Of a stretch of DNA of 64,000 bases, positions 44,445 to 53,265 are shown one piece after another. The translations under genes were made by a program, and so were the position numbers. The DNA comes from Streptomyces sp. NBC_01669. GTDB lineage: Bacteria; Actinomycetota; Actinomycetes; Streptomycetales; Streptomycetaceae. Location: assembly GCF_026339735.1 (NCBI RefSeq), contig NZ_JAPEQG010000001.1, positions 4,712,001-4,776,000 of the forward strand, written 5' to 3'. Numbering within the stretch: the stretch's first letter is position 1; each line of letters begins with the position of its first letter. Below the pieces are notes generated by a model. It saw only the letters and a list, made by a program, of their open reading frames with translations, had not been told where the DNA came from and ran no database searches.

Positions 44445-45104
44445 GTGACGGGGCAGCCGATCAGAGTCGTCATCGCTGACGACGAGCCCCTCATCCGGGC
44501 GGGGATACGGATGATCCTGACCTCGGACCGCTCCATCGAGGTTGTCGCCGAGGCGGCGCATGGGCGCGAGGCCGTGGATCAGGTCCGCGCCCATGCGGCG
44601 GATGTCGTGCTGCTCGACATCCAGATGCCGGTGATGGACGGGCTCACAGCACTGGTGGAACTGCGCACGGCGGCACCGGCGGTGCGGGTGATTGTGCTCA
44701 CGACGTTCGGGGAGCGGGAGAACGTCCTGCGGACGCTGGAGCAAGGGGGCGCCGGATTCCTGCTCAAGGACACCGCGCCCACCGAGCTGATCCAGGCGGT
44801 TCGGGCGGCAGCGGCCGGTGATGCCTATCTCTCGCCCGGTGCCACTCGGTATGTGGTCGATCAGCTGGCCATGGGACGGGCGGCCAAGCGGGGCGAAGAG
44901 GCGCGGCGGCGGGTGGCGGAACTCAGCGGGCGGGAGCGCGAGGTGCTGGCCCTGCTCGGCGAGGGGCTGTCCAACGCGGACGCCGGCAGGCGGCTGCACA
45001 TGAGCGAGGCAATGGTGAAGACGTATGTGAGCCGGATCCTGGCGAAGCTGGGGTGCGAGAACCGGGTGCAGGCTGCGCTGTTGGCGAGGGATGCGGGGCT
45101 GTAG
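44445..45104 (+). CDS. NarL/LuxR-type response regulator
   Basis: A 219-residue regulator. The receiver domain (1-120) has VVIADDEPLIRAGI (acidic pair), the phosphorylated Asp in VVLLDIQMPVMDG, and LTTFGER/LLKDTAP with the conserved Thr and Lys. The C-terminal LuxR HTH (~150-215) has LSGREREVLALLGEGLSNADAG and VKTYVSRILAKLGCENRVQA. The start is GTG 44445 (MTGQPIRVVIADDE) after GGGGG; ATG 44397 is possible. Its likely partner kinase upstream is broken, so it may now be an orphan. Confidence 0.9.
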   Translation: MTGQPIRVVIADDEPLIRAGIRMILTSDRSIEVVAEAAHGREAVDQVRAHAADVVLLDIQMPVMDGLTALVELRTAAPAVRVIVLTTFGERENVLRTLEQGGAGFLLKDTAPTELIQAVRAAAAGDAYLSPGATRYVVDQLAMGRAAKRGEEARRRVAELSGREREVLALLGEGLSNADAGRRLHMSEAMVKTYVSRILAKLGCENRVQAALLARDAGL

Positions 45105-45148
45105 GCCTGCTGCGGGCGCGTTTTGGAGGCTCTGGAACCCCAGGATGT

Positions 45149-45162
45149 GTTTCACGTGAAAC
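45149..45162. promoter_or_regulatory. parS site (perfect), intergenic
   Basis: GTTTCACGTGAAAC, identical to the two in parA, lies 45 bp after the response-regulator stop, about 37 kb from oriC. Confidence 0.95.
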
Positions 45163-45238
45163 ATCCGATTCGGGGCGTTCGGTATAGGCGGGGCGTTTCT
45201 GTGTGGCGGGGTGCTTGTGTGTCCCCATGCGACGACGA

Positions 45239-45280
45239 GCCGGGGCTCGCGGGAGTGTCCGATCCCCCGCGAGCCCCGGC
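45239..45280. terminator. Terminator shared by the response regulator and azoreductase genes
   Basis: GCCGGGGCTCGCGGG (45239-45253) pairs perfectly with CCCGCGAGCCCCGGC (45266-45280). It lies between two convergent genes. Confidence 0.85.
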
Positions 45281-45302
45281 CGGTTTTCCGTCGTGCCGCG
45301 AC

Positions 45303-45914
45303 TCAGGCGGCGAGGCGGGTGGCGAGAGCCTTGGCCTTCTCCGTGGCCTCGGTGAACGCCCTGGCGCGGGAGGCCTCGGCGAGCGGGATGAGCTCGGCCA
45401 TCGCGGGCTGGGAGTGGGCCAGCGTCAGCTCCGGGACGATGAAGTCGACCTCGGCGCCGAACATGCTCGTCAGCAGCTTCTCCAGGTAGTTCTGGACGAA
45501 CTCGGAGTCCTCGCGCGGGGTGCCGGGGGCGTACGAGCCGCCGCGGCTGGCGACGACGGTGATCGGGGTGCCCGCCACCGGGCTGTCGGGACCTACGTTG
45601 CGGCCGACGATGATCACCTGGTCGAGCCAGGCCTTCAGGGTCGACGGGATGCTGAAGTTGTACATCGGGGCGCCAATCAGGACGGCATCCGCGGCTTCCA
45701 GCTCGGCGGCGAGCTCGCTGCGCAGCGGGTCCTCGGCGCCGGCGGCCGCCGCTGTGGCGTCCAGGTGGGGCAGCGGGTTCGCGGCAAGGTCGCGGTAGAC
45801 GACCTGTCCGTCAGGGTGCTGCTCGAGCCAGGTCTTGACGAAGGTGGCGGTGACCTCGCGCGATGCGGAGCCCTGCGGGAAGACGGCGGAGTCGAGGTGC
45901 AGAAGCGTGGCCAT
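45303..45914 (-). CDS. azoR: FMN-dependent NADH azoreductase
   Basis: A 203-residue flavodoxin-fold quinone/azo reductase. It begins MATLLHLDSAVFPQGSASREV (FMN phosphate loop) and has VLIGAPMYNFSIPSTLKAWLDQVI and VVASRGGSYAPG, all AzoR hallmarks. It reduces quinones or azo compounds with NADH, often for thiol or electrophile stress. The start is ATG 45914 with GGAG upstream. Divergent from an HxlR regulator that probably controls it. Confidence 0.92.
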   Translation of the reverse strand: MATLLHLDSAVFPQGSASREVTATFVKTWLEQHPDGQVVYRDLAANPLPHLDATAAAAGAEDPLRSELAAELEAADAVLIGAPMYNFSIPSTLKAWLDQVIIVGRNVGPDSPVAGTPITVVASRGGSYAPGTPREDSEFVQNYLEKLLTSMFGAEVDFIVPELTLAHSQPAMAELIPLAEASRARAFTEATEKAKALATRLAA

Positions 45915-45984
45915 GGGGGATCTCCACGGATATCTAGAGGGTGGTGCCCGGCCGGGGATGCAGGGCATCTTTTTCGTATGCACC

Positions 45985-46008
45985 TAGTAATAACATAGGG
46001 GCTTACTA
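45985..46008. promoter_or_regulatory. Candidate HxlR operator between azoR and its regulator
   Basis: TAGTAA (45985-45990) and TTACTA (46003-46008) form a dyad with 12 bp between, in an A/T-rich island unusual for this genome. It lies in the 132-bp divergent gap, where it could overlap both promoters. Confidence 0.5.
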
Positions 46009-46046
46009 ATCATAAGCACCTCACTGCGACGCAGTACCCTGGGTGC

Positions 46047-46394
46047 ATGGCGGACCACAGTGAGCAGGCGTGTCGACGGGTCGACGTGAGCATCACGCGC
46101 GTCTTCGAGCTGTTCGGGAAGCGCTGGACGGGCCCGATCGTCTCCGTGCTTCTGCAGCAGCCGGTGCACTTCGCGGATCTGCGGCGGGCGATTCCGGGTA
46201 TCAGTGAGCGCATGCTCTCGGACCGGCTGACCGAACTCGGCACGGCCGGGCTGGTGGTGCGTGAGGTCGACGAGGGTCCGCCGCTGCGGGTCTCGTACCG
46301 GCTGACGCGGGCCGGCGCCGCGATGGAGCCCGCCCTGAAGGAGCTGGCGCTCTGGGCGCAGGCGTACCTCGTGGTCGACGAGGGCGGCTGCTGA
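46047..46394 (+). CDS. HxlR-family transcriptional regulator
   Basis: A 115-residue winged-helix protein: CRRVDVSITRVFELFGKRWTGPIVSVLL (the N-terminal Cys and KRW core of HxlR), FADLRRAIPGISERMLSDRL (recognition helix) and GLVVREVDEGPPLRVSYRLT (wing). Members such as YodB and HypR sense quinones or disulfide stress through the N-terminal Cys; here the Cys sits at residue 9. Divergent from azoR. Confidence 0.9.
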   Translation: MADHSEQACRRVDVSITRVFELFGKRWTGPIVSVLLQQPVHFADLRRAIPGISERMLSDRLTELGTAGLVVREVDEGPPLRVSYRLTRAGAAMEPALKELALWAQAYLVVDEGGC

Positions 46395-46407
46395 CGGCTC
46401 TCGGCAG

Positions 46408-46875
46408 TTACAGGGGCGTGCCCGTGCCCGGGGTACTCGCCCCGCCCGCCGCGTTGTAGCGCAGCAGGTACTCGGCGAACCGCGCGAGGTCGTCCGCGGT
46501 CCATTCCGCGAGGCGCTGCTGGTAGGCCGCGTGACGGCTGGCCTGCGTCGAGGCAAGGGCCTGGGTTCCGGCCTCGGTGGGGTGCAGTACCTGGATCCGG
46601 TGGTCCGTGGGGTCCGGGTGGCGCTCGACCAGGCCGAGCTTCTCCAGGGTGGCGATCTGCCGGCTGACCGTCGACTTGTCGAGCATGTAGTGCGCAGCCA
46701 GATCCGTTGCGCGGCAGCCCTGCCGGTCATCGATGTGCGACAGCAGTGTGTACGAGACCAGCGGAAGCTCCGGATGGAGGCGGGCCGCGGCGGCGCGCGC
46801 CCGGCGCGCGAACGCCGTCAGCTCGCGCTCGATGACGTCCAGCGACTCTTCGCGTTCCCCGGCGGTGTCAGGCAC
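46408..46875 (-). CDS. MarR-family transcriptional regulator
   Basis: A 155-residue protein starting at GTG 46873-46875 after GGAAGGTGAG. Its winged helix has LVSYTLLSHIDDRQGCRATDLAAHYMLDKSTVSRQI (recognition helix) and the wing KLGLVERHPDPTDHRIQVLHPT, which contains the family DxR motif. Divergent from the membrane-protein gene; a perfect dyad lies between them. Confidence 0.92.
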   Translation of the reverse strand: MPDTAGEREESLDVIERELTAFARRARAAAARLHPELPLVSYTLLSHIDDRQGCRATDLAAHYMLDKSTVSRQIATLEKLGLVERHPDPTDHRIQVLHPTEAGTQALASTQASRHAAYQQRLAEWTADDLARFAEYLLRYNAAGGASTPGTGTPL

Positions 46876-46898
46876 GGTCTCACCTTCCCGAATGTTCA

Positions 46899-46913
46899 GT
46901 TGTATAGTACAAC
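46899..46913. promoter_or_regulatory. Candidate MarR operator
   Basis: GTTGTATAGTACAAC is a perfect 6+3+6 inverted repeat, with a further GTTGTA half at 46924-46929. It lies 24 bp before the marR GTG and 38 bp before the transporter ATG. The embedded TATAGT may be a -10 element. Confidence 0.7.
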
Positions 46914-46950
46914 GGATAGGAGAGTTGTAAAAGCCAACCATTGGAGTCCG

Positions 46951-48093
46951 ATGTCCACGGGTCCGAGTGCCGCCGGCGGCACGACCGCCGCTGCCCTGCG
47001 CCATGTGCTGAGCCATCTCGTCACACCCCTGCTGATGTGTATCGGGATGGGGCTCGCCTACCTGGGGGCGTTCCATGCTCCGGAACCGCACGACCTGCGG
47101 GTGGACGTGGTCGGATCGGGGCCGAGCGCACAGGTGCTCGCGCAGACGCTGCAGGACAAGGGTGACGGCGCGCTCAGCGTGCGTACCGTCCCCGACCGGG
47201 ACACCGCGGTGAACCACCTGAGGACACAGGCGAGTTACGGCGCCTACCTGCCGGGGAAGCACCCCGAGCTTCTCGTGGCCAGCGCCTCCTCCGACACCAG
47301 CGCCACGGTGGTGGAGAAGGTCTTCACGAAGGTGGCGGCCGCGCAGGGCGACCCGCTGAAGGTGACGGACACGGCACCGACCGCGGACGGCGATCCGACC
47401 GGCCAGGGGATCTTCTTCCTGCTGGTCGCGGTGAGTATCGGGTCGTACGCGTCGGTCGCGGTGATCGGTGGCGCGGGTGCGGTGCTGGCGCTTCGGATCA
47501 GGGCGGCGCTGGCCCTCGGTGCCTCACTCGTGGTGAGCATGATCGGGGCCGTGTTCGCGGGGCCCATGTTCGGGCTGGTGGACCACGGGCTGGGCGGACT
47601 CTGGGCGATGGCCTGGCTCTACTCGGCGGGCATTCTCCTGATCGGTGTGGGGCTGCACACATTCCTCAAGCGGTGGACGACGCTCGGCGTGATGGTGCTG
47701 TTCGTGATGCTGAACTTCACCAGCTCCGGCGGCATCTTCCGGCCCGAACTGCAGCCCGGCTTCTTCGGTTCGCTGCACGCGTTCTGGAACGGCGCGGGCT
47801 TCGTCGAGGGTGCGAGGAGCCATGTGTACTTCGATGGGCACGGACTCGGCGGACACGTGCTGGTGCTCGCGCTCTGGTTCGTGGTGGGGCTGGCCGCGAT
47901 GGGAGCGGCCGGGTTGGCCGAGGGGAGGCGGCGGAAGTCTGCTGCGCAGGCTCAGGGTGTGGGTTCGTCCCGGCACCGGACCGGGACGGAGAACCGGACG
48001 GGCACGGAGAACAGGGGGACGGCGGAGCGTCGGGCCGAGGCCGAGGCGAGGGAAGAGCTGGAGGAGGAGCTGGAGGAGTCTGTCGGCGTCTGA
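46951..48093 (+). CDS. Multi-pass membrane protein, ABC-2/YhgE-like permease
   Basis: A 380-residue protein with the layout of YhgE/Pip-type or ABC-2 permeases: an N-terminal helix (VTPLLMCIGMGLAYLGAF), a periplasmic domain of ~130 residues (LRVDVVGSGPSAQVLAQTL, then DRDTAVNHLRTQASYGAYL), five or six C-terminal helices, and a charged Glu/Arg tail. No ATPase gene is adjacent. With the divergent MarR gene it looks like a drug-inducible efflux or export unit. The start is ATG 46951 after GGAG. Confidence 0.75.
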   Translation: MSTGPSAAGGTTAAALRHVLSHLVTPLLMCIGMGLAYLGAFHAPEPHDLRVDVVGSGPSAQVLAQTLQDKGDGALSVRTVPDRDTAVNHLRTQASYGAYLPGKHPELLVASASSDTSATVVEKVFTKVAAAQGDPLKVTDTAPTADGDPTGQGIFFLLVAVSIGSYASVAVIGGAGAVLALRIRAALALGASLVVSMIGAVFAGPMFGLVDHGLGGLWAMAWLYSAGILLIGVGLHTFLKRWTTLGVMVLFVMLNFTSSGGIFRPELQPGFFGSLHAFWNGAGFVEGARSHVYFDGHGLGGHVLVLALWFVVGLAAMGAAGLAEGRRRKSAAQAQGVGSSRHRTGTENRTGTENRGTAERRAEAEAREELEEELEESVGV

Positions 48094-48275
48094 CCAGGGC
48101 AAGGCGCTGTCCACAGGCGTTCGTTCAGGTTTTCCGGGTCTTCGATCTTGAGCGGTGCGCCTACTCAGGGCCTCTGACGTTTCGTTACGCTCGGTGAGGG
48201 CACCTGGTGGCTGTTGCCGGGGCCGCAGGCGCGCCGGGGCCTGGGGCACTACACGGCTGCTGTCCCTCTCCGTGA

Positions 48276-48851
48276 CTACGGGTAGAGCTTCTCGCCCTTC
48301 GCCAGCATCGCTACGTACTTCTCTATCCGGCGCGCCCGGGTCTCGGGCTTCTTGGCGTCTTGGACCCTGTACAGGATCGCGTAGCGGTTCTGCCGGTCCA
48401 GCGTCTCGAAGAACTCCGCCGCGGCCGGGTCGGCGGTCAGGGCCGCCGTGAGGTCGTCCGGCACCGTGGCGGTCTTCGCGCCGTCGTAGGCCGCCTCCCA
48501 GCGGCCGTCTGCCTTGGCGCGGTCGACCTCGGCCTGCCCCGGGGGATGCATCCGGCCCTGCTCGATCAGGGCGGCCACCTTGTCCCGGTTGACCTTGGAC
48601 CACTTGCTGCGCGGCTTGCGCGGGGTGAACCGCTGGAGCCACCACTGGTCGTCGAACTTGGCCTTCTGGCCGTCGATCCAGCCGTAGCAGAGTGCCACGT
48701 CGAGCGCCTGGGCGTAGTCCAGCGCGACGATTCCGGGGCCCTTCTTGCGAAGCTTGAGCCAGATGCCGGACGAGGCGGCATGGTTCTCGCCGAGCCATGC
48801 CTGGAATGCCTCGGCGGATTCGAATGCGACGATCTCCAAGTCCTGAGTCAC
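48276..48851 (-). CDS. YdeI/OmpD-associated family protein
   Basis: A protein of about 191 residues: FESAEAFQAWLGENHAASSGIWLKLRKKG at the start, the conserved centre ALCYGWIDGQKAKFDDQWWLQRFTPR, and the C-terminal YdeI region (VPDDLTAALTADPAAAEFFETL, then IEKYVAMLAKGEKLYP). Family members are called bacteriocin-protection or OmpD-associated, but the molecular role is unsettled. GTG 48849-48851 is a plausible start, with ATG 48938 as a longer option that overlaps the IS-side hairpin. Confidence 0.8.
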   Translation of the reverse strand: MTQDLEIVAFESAEAFQAWLGENHAASSGIWLKLRKKGPGIVALDYAQALDVALCYGWIDGQKAKFDDQWWLQRFTPRKPRSKWSKVNRDKVAALIEQGRMHPPGQAEVDRAKADGRWEAAYDGAKTATVPDDLTAALTADPAAAEFFETLDRQNRYAILYRVQDAKKPETRARRIEKYVAMLAKGEKLYP

Positions 48852-48916
48852 CCCTGCAGCGAACCACACCCGGCCGATTGGCGTGACGCATTCGGGCACG
48901 GTCCCGGATGCAGGAT

Positions 48917-48979
48917 GCCCGTGGACCTGCGTGATCATTTCTGTTCTCGACGCAGAACGATCATGCAGGAGCCACGGGC
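48917..48979. repeat. Imperfect inverted repeat upstream of the ISL3 transposase
   Basis: The left arm 48917-48943 (GCCCGTGG-A-CCTGC-G-TGATC-AT-TTCTG) pairs with the right arm 48953-48979 (CAGAA-C-GATCA-T-GCAGG-AG-CCACGGGC). It ends exactly at the transposase TTG. Its right arm contains the ribosome site AGGAG. Confidence 0.6.
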
Positions 48980-50299
48980 TTGCTCAACGATACGACGTTG
49001 CTGCTCGACCTCGACGGGGTGTCCGTCGCGCGGGTTGAGCGGCTGGCCGACGGAAGGCGCCGAGTTCACCTGGTCACGGCCGACGAGACAGCCAGGGCCT
49101 GCCCGGCCTGCGGGGTGTTCGCCACCCGGGTGAAGGGCTCGGCGGTGACCCGGCCGCGCGATCTCCCGTACGGCGAGAGCGGATTGGAGTTCCGCTGGCA
49201 CAAGCGCCGCTGGTGGTGCCGCGAGGCCGGCTGCCCTCGCCGGTCCTTCACCGAGCAGATCCCGCAGATCCCGGCCGGTGCCAGGCTGACCGCCCGGCTG
49301 CGGGGTGCGGCCGGGCGCCGCATAAGAGACGCCGGCTCCACGGTCATCCAGGCCGCGCGGGATCTGCATCTGTCCTGGCCGACCGTGATGGAAGCCTTCC
49401 GCGCGCAGGCCCGCGACGTCACCGAGGCACCTCTGCCGCAGGTCGCGGTCCTGGGCATCGACGAGACCCGCCGCGGACGGCCCCGCTGGGAACAGGATGC
49501 GGATACCGGCAAGTGGCGCCTGACCCGGGACCGGTGGCACACCGGCTTCGTCGACGCAGCCGGCCACGGCGGGCTGCTCGGACAGGTCGAGGGCCGCACC
49601 GTCGCCGACGTCCTGGCCTGGCTGGCCACCACCGACCTGGACTGGAGAAAGGGCATCGGCTACGTCGCGATCGACATGTCCGCCACCTACCGCGCCGCGA
49701 TCCGCATCGGCCTGCCGCACGCCACCGTCGTGGTCGACCACTTCCACGTGGTCCAACTCGCCAACAAGATGCTGTCCATGGTCCGCCGCCGCACCACCGT
49801 CGAGACCCGCGGCCGACGCGGACGAGCGAGCGACCCGGAGTGGAAGGCCAGACGGCGACTGCTGCGCAACCGCGAGGACCTCACCGACGACCAGTTCGCC
49901 ACCATGTGGAACACGCTCCTGGGCGAGGGGAAGATCGGGCAGACGCTGCTGACAGCCTGGATCGCCAAGGAGAACCTGCGCAGCCTCCTCGCCCTGGCCC
50001 GCACCGGCGCCGACCGCCACCAAGTCGGCCACGCCCGCTGGAAGTTCCTCACCTGGTGCGCGGACTCCGACATCCCCGAAGTCCGCCGGCTCGCCACCAC
50101 CGTCGACCGCTGGTGGCCCGAGATCGCCGCGTTCATCGACACCGGACACAGCAACGCCAAGAGCGAAGGGATCAACCGCGTGATCAAGCTCGTCGCCCGC
50201 AACGCGTTCGGCTTCCGCAACGCCGAGAACCAACGACTACGGACACGCTGTGTCACCACCCGCCGAGCCCGCGGACACCTCCGCACCGCTCAACTTTGA
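48980..50299 (+). mobile_element. ISL3-family transposase gene
   Basis: A 439-residue transposase. The N-terminal zinc ribbon has CPACG and a second CREAGCP pair (ISL3 zf domain). A helix-turn-helix follows (VIQAARDLHLSWPTVMEAF). The DDE domain has VLGIDETRRG (Asp), VVVDHFHVVQLANKML (Asp) and GHSNAKSEGINRVIKLV (Glu). The frame is intact, start TTG 48980 after AGGAG. It cuts and rejoins DNA at IS ends. I could not find matching terminal repeats: the left side holds the stem-loop listed separately and the right side (to about 50,340) shows no partner. Confidence 0.9.
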
Positions 50300-50406
50300 A
50301 GACCCGGTTTTCCACAGGGGCAGACGGCTGTTGGTGGACGGCGGTACCGTCGTCGGCAGTTGATGTTGAACAGGACGTCGGTCGAGGGCGGGGGAGGCTG
50401 CGCGCC

Positions 50407-51858
50407 ATGGGTGAGTTCGAAGTGGCAGTACCGGGGCAGCGGGTTGTGACGGATGAGCCGCGCATACCGGTCGTGCCCGGGTTCGCCCGGCGTGCGGCTG
50501 TTGCGGCGGGAAGCGCGCCGCAGTCGCCGAGGGGGACGGGCAAGGCGCTGCGCGACCGGGTGCCCAGGACCTCGCACGATGCCCTGGTCCTTCCCTCGGG
50601 CCGGCCCGACGCCGTGCAGGCGGTCGAGGAGTCGAACCGGGGCCGAGTGCCCGACCTCGCACCGATCCGGGTAGGGCGGATGGCTGCCACACCGTTCGCG
50701 TTTCTGCGCGGTTCGGCCGGGCTGATGGCCCATGACCTGATGGGCACACCGGTGACCGGGGTGGGCGCCCAGCTCTGCGGCGATGCGCATGCGGCCAATT
50801 TCGGGCTGTACGGCGATGCGCGAGGCAGTCTGGTCATCGATCTGAACGACTTCGACGAGACCGTGTTCGGCCCGTGGGAGTGGGACCTCAAGCGGCTCGC
50901 CACCTCGCTGGTGCTCGCGGGGCGTGAGGCCGGGGCGGACGAGGACACCTGTCGGCGGGGTGCGTACGACACGGTGGGCGCGTACCGGCGGACGATGCGA
51001 TTGCTGGCCAGACTGCCCGCGCTCGACGCCTGGAATGCCATCGCCGACGAGGAACTCGTCTCGCACACGGACGCGCGGGATCTGGTCGGCATGCTGGAAC
51101 GGGTCTCGCAGAAGGCCCGTAAGAACACCAGCGCCCGCTTCGCCGCCAAGTCCACGGAGGAGGCCGAGGGTGACGGACGCCGCTTCGTCGACGCACCGCC
51201 GGTGCTGCGGCGGGTGCCGGATGCGGAGGCCGCGGCGGTCGCGGCGGCGCTCGGCGACTATGTGGGCACGATCTCGGAGGACCGGGTGCCGCTGCTCGCC
51301 CGTTACACGATCCATGATGTGGCGTTCCGGGTGGTCGGCACGGGGAGTGTCGGAACCCGGTCGTATGTGGTGCTGCTGCTCGATCACCGCGGCGAGCCGT
51401 TGGTCCTGCAGGTGAAGGAGGCGCGGCCCTCCGCGCTGGCGCCGTATCTGCCCGCCGTCGGTTTCGAGGTGCCCGAGGCGGCGCACGAGGGTCACCGAGT
51501 GGTGCTCGGGCAGAAGCGGATGCAGGTGGTCAGCGACATTCTGCTGGGCTGGGCGACCGTGCAGGGGCGGCCGTTCCAGGTGCGGCAATTCAGGAACCGC
51601 AAGGGCAGTGTGGACCCGGCGGCCCTGGCGGCCGACCAGGTCGACGACTACGGGCGGATGACGGGCGCACTGCTGGCGAGGGCCCATGCCCACAGCGCCG
51701 ACCCGCGGCTGATCGCGGGCTACTGCGGCAAGAACGATGAGCTGGACGAAGCGGTGGCGAGCTTCGCCGTGACGTACGCGGACCGTACGGAGGCGGATCA
51801 CGCGGAGCTGGTGAGGGCCGTTGGTTCGGGGCGAATAGCGGCTGAGCTCGGGGTGTGA
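50407..51858 (+). CDS. DUF2252 family protein
   Basis: A 483-residue protein with the DUF2252 hallmarks: MAATPFAFLRGSAGLMAHDL, QLCGDAHAANFGLYGD (a kinase-like HxxN motif), VIDLNDFDETVFGPWEWDLKRLATSL and FQVRQFRNRKGSVD. The fold is related to aminoglycoside/protein kinases. Substrate unknown. The ATG 50407 is preceded by GGGGAGG. It lies just after the IS. Confidence 0.87.
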   Translation: MGEFEVAVPGQRVVTDEPRIPVVPGFARRAAVAAGSAPQSPRGTGKALRDRVPRTSHDALVLPSGRPDAVQAVEESNRGRVPDLAPIRVGRMAATPFAFLRGSAGLMAHDLMGTPVTGVGAQLCGDAHAANFGLYGDARGSLVIDLNDFDETVFGPWEWDLKRLATSLVLAGREAGADEDTCRRGAYDTVGAYRRTMRLLARLPALDAWNAIADEELVSHTDARDLVGMLERVSQKARKNTSARFAAKSTEEAEGDGRRFVDAPPVLRRVPDAEAAAVAAALGDYVGTISEDRVPLLARYTIHDVAFRVVGTGSVGTRSYVVLLLDHRGEPLVLQVKEARPSALAPYLPAVGFEVPEAAHEGHRVVLGQKRMQVVSDILLGWATVQGRPFQVRQFRNRKGSVDPAALAADQVDDYGRMTGALLARAHAHSADPRLIAGYCGKNDELDEAVASFAVTYADRTEADHAELVRAVGSGRIAAELGV

Positions 51859-51916
51859 GGGGCGCACCGCCGACCGTGCGTCCTCGGGGCGCGGGCCGGG
51901 GCCATACGCTGGACGG

Positions 51917-52822
51917 GTGACCCACGAAGCCGCCGGGGTGCCGACCACCCGGAACGACGATGACCGGCAGGACAACGACCGGCAGCAGGAACAGCACGAG
52001 CAGCAAGCCCCTCGGGGCGACGCCGACGCGGGCGGTGCCGCTGATGCTGCGCGCCCCGAGGCGCGGCTGGCGAAGGCCGTGCGGGCGGCGGAGCAGGCGC
52101 TGATCGAGTTCGAGATCGCGGTGGAGACCTTCCGGGTCGAGGTGGAGAACTTCTCCCGGCTGCACCACCAGAAGCTCGGCCCGATGTACGCCCGCCTCGA
52201 CGAGCTCGACGCGCAGATCGCGGAGGCCCGGGCCGCCCGGACCGGTGACCCAGAGGATCTGCGCAGGGCTCGGGAGGCTCGAGCGCTCGTGATGCCGATG
52301 CCGGGCATCGACGAGCTTTTCCACGACTGGCTCGACTCCGACGGGCTGTCCCCCGAGGCGGCGGCGATGCTGACCGAGCAGCCGGTGCGGCCGCCCAAGC
52401 GGGTCCGGCCGACCGAGGAGGCGCGCAAGCTCTACCGCGAGCTGGCACGCAGTGCCCACCCGGATCTCGCCCAGGACGAGACGGAGCGGGCGCGCCGGGA
52501 CGAGTTCATCACCCGCGTCAACGCCGCTTACGGGCGTGGGGACGAGGCCCTGCTGAAGGAGCTGGCGCAGGAGTGGGCGGCGGGGCCCGTTCCACAGCAG
52601 GCGGAGCTCAGCGAGAGCGAGGAGCTCTACGCCCGGCTGAACTGGCTGACCCAGCGCAAGGAACTGCTGACGGTGCTCGCCCAGGAGCTGGAGGAGGGCG
52701 CGATCGGGGCCATGCTGCGGATGGCACCTGACGACCCGGACCGGCTGCTCGACGAGATCGCCGAACAGCTGCTGGGTGAGGTCGCGCAGCGAGAGGCAGA
52801 GTTGGCAGGCCTGGTGCAGTAG
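51917..52822 (+). CDS. J-domain protein
   Basis: A 301-residue protein. After a disordered acidic N-terminus (~45 residues) there is a coiled coil (LAKAVRAAEQALIEFEIAVE). Near residues 163-200 lies a J-domain core with the HPD motif: ARKLYRELARSAHPDLAQDE then FITRVNAAYGRGD. A C-terminal helical part follows. It may stimulate DnaK ATPase. The client is unknown. Confidence 0.8.
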   Translation: MTHEAAGVPTTRNDDDRQDNDRQQEQHEQQAPRGDADAGGAADAARPEARLAKAVRAAEQALIEFEIAVETFRVEVENFSRLHHQKLGPMYARLDELDAQIAEARAARTGDPEDLRRAREARALVMPMPGIDELFHDWLDSDGLSPEAAAMLTEQPVRPPKRVRPTEEARKLYRELARSAHPDLAQDETERARRDEFITRVNAAYGRGDEALLKELAQEWAAGPVPQQAELSESEELYARLNWLTQRKELLTVLAQELEEGAIGAMLRMAPDDPDRLLDEIAEQLLGEVAQREAELAGLVQ

Positions 52823-52868
52823 CGTTTCGGGTAAGTCCGGAGCGTATGTACGAGAGAAGGCATGACCC

Positions 52869-53213
52869 ATGAATTTCGCCCCGCTGCCCTCGGTGGATGT
52901 CGCGGCGGTGCCGTCGGACGGCCTTGTGCTGGACGTCCGGGAGAACGACGAATGGGCGGCAGGGCACGTCGATGGTGCCCTGCACATTCCGATGAGTGAC
53001 TTCGTCGGCCGCTTCGGTGAGCTGACCGAGGCGGCGGAGGACGGCCGACGCGTGCATGTGATGTGCCGGGTCGGTGGCCGGTCCGCCCAGGTCACCCAGT
53101 ACCTGGTGCAGCAGGGCATCGACGCCGTGAACGTCGACGGCGGGATGCTCGCCTGGGACGGCGCCGGGCGCCCGATGGTCACGGACAACGGCAACCCGGC
53201 CTTCGTTCTCTGA
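52869..53213 (+). CDS. Rhodanese-like sulfurtransferase
   Basis: A 114-residue single-domain rhodanese: LVLDVRENDEWAAGHVDGALHIPM and the active loop VMCRVGGRSAQV with the cysteine nucleophile, ending VDGGMLAWDGAGRP. It transfers sulfane sulfur; acceptor unknown. It follows the J-domain gene after 46 bp. Confidence 0.92.
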   Translation: MNFAPLPSVDVAAVPSDGLVLDVRENDEWAAGHVDGALHIPMSDFVGRFGELTEAAEDGRRVHVMCRVGGRSAQVTQYLVQQGIDAVNVDGGMLAWDGAGRPMVTDNGNPAFVL

Positions 53214-53230
53214 TCCGGCCGGGATCCTCC

Positions 53231-53256
53231 CGCGCTCCGGTGGGCACCGGAGCGCG
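53231..53256. terminator. Terminator between rhodanese and acyl-CoA dehydrogenase genes
   Basis: CGCGCTCCGGTG and CACCGGAGCGCG form a perfect 12-bp stem with a GG loop, between convergent genes. Confidence 0.8.
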
Positions 53257-53265
53257 CAGGGGGTC

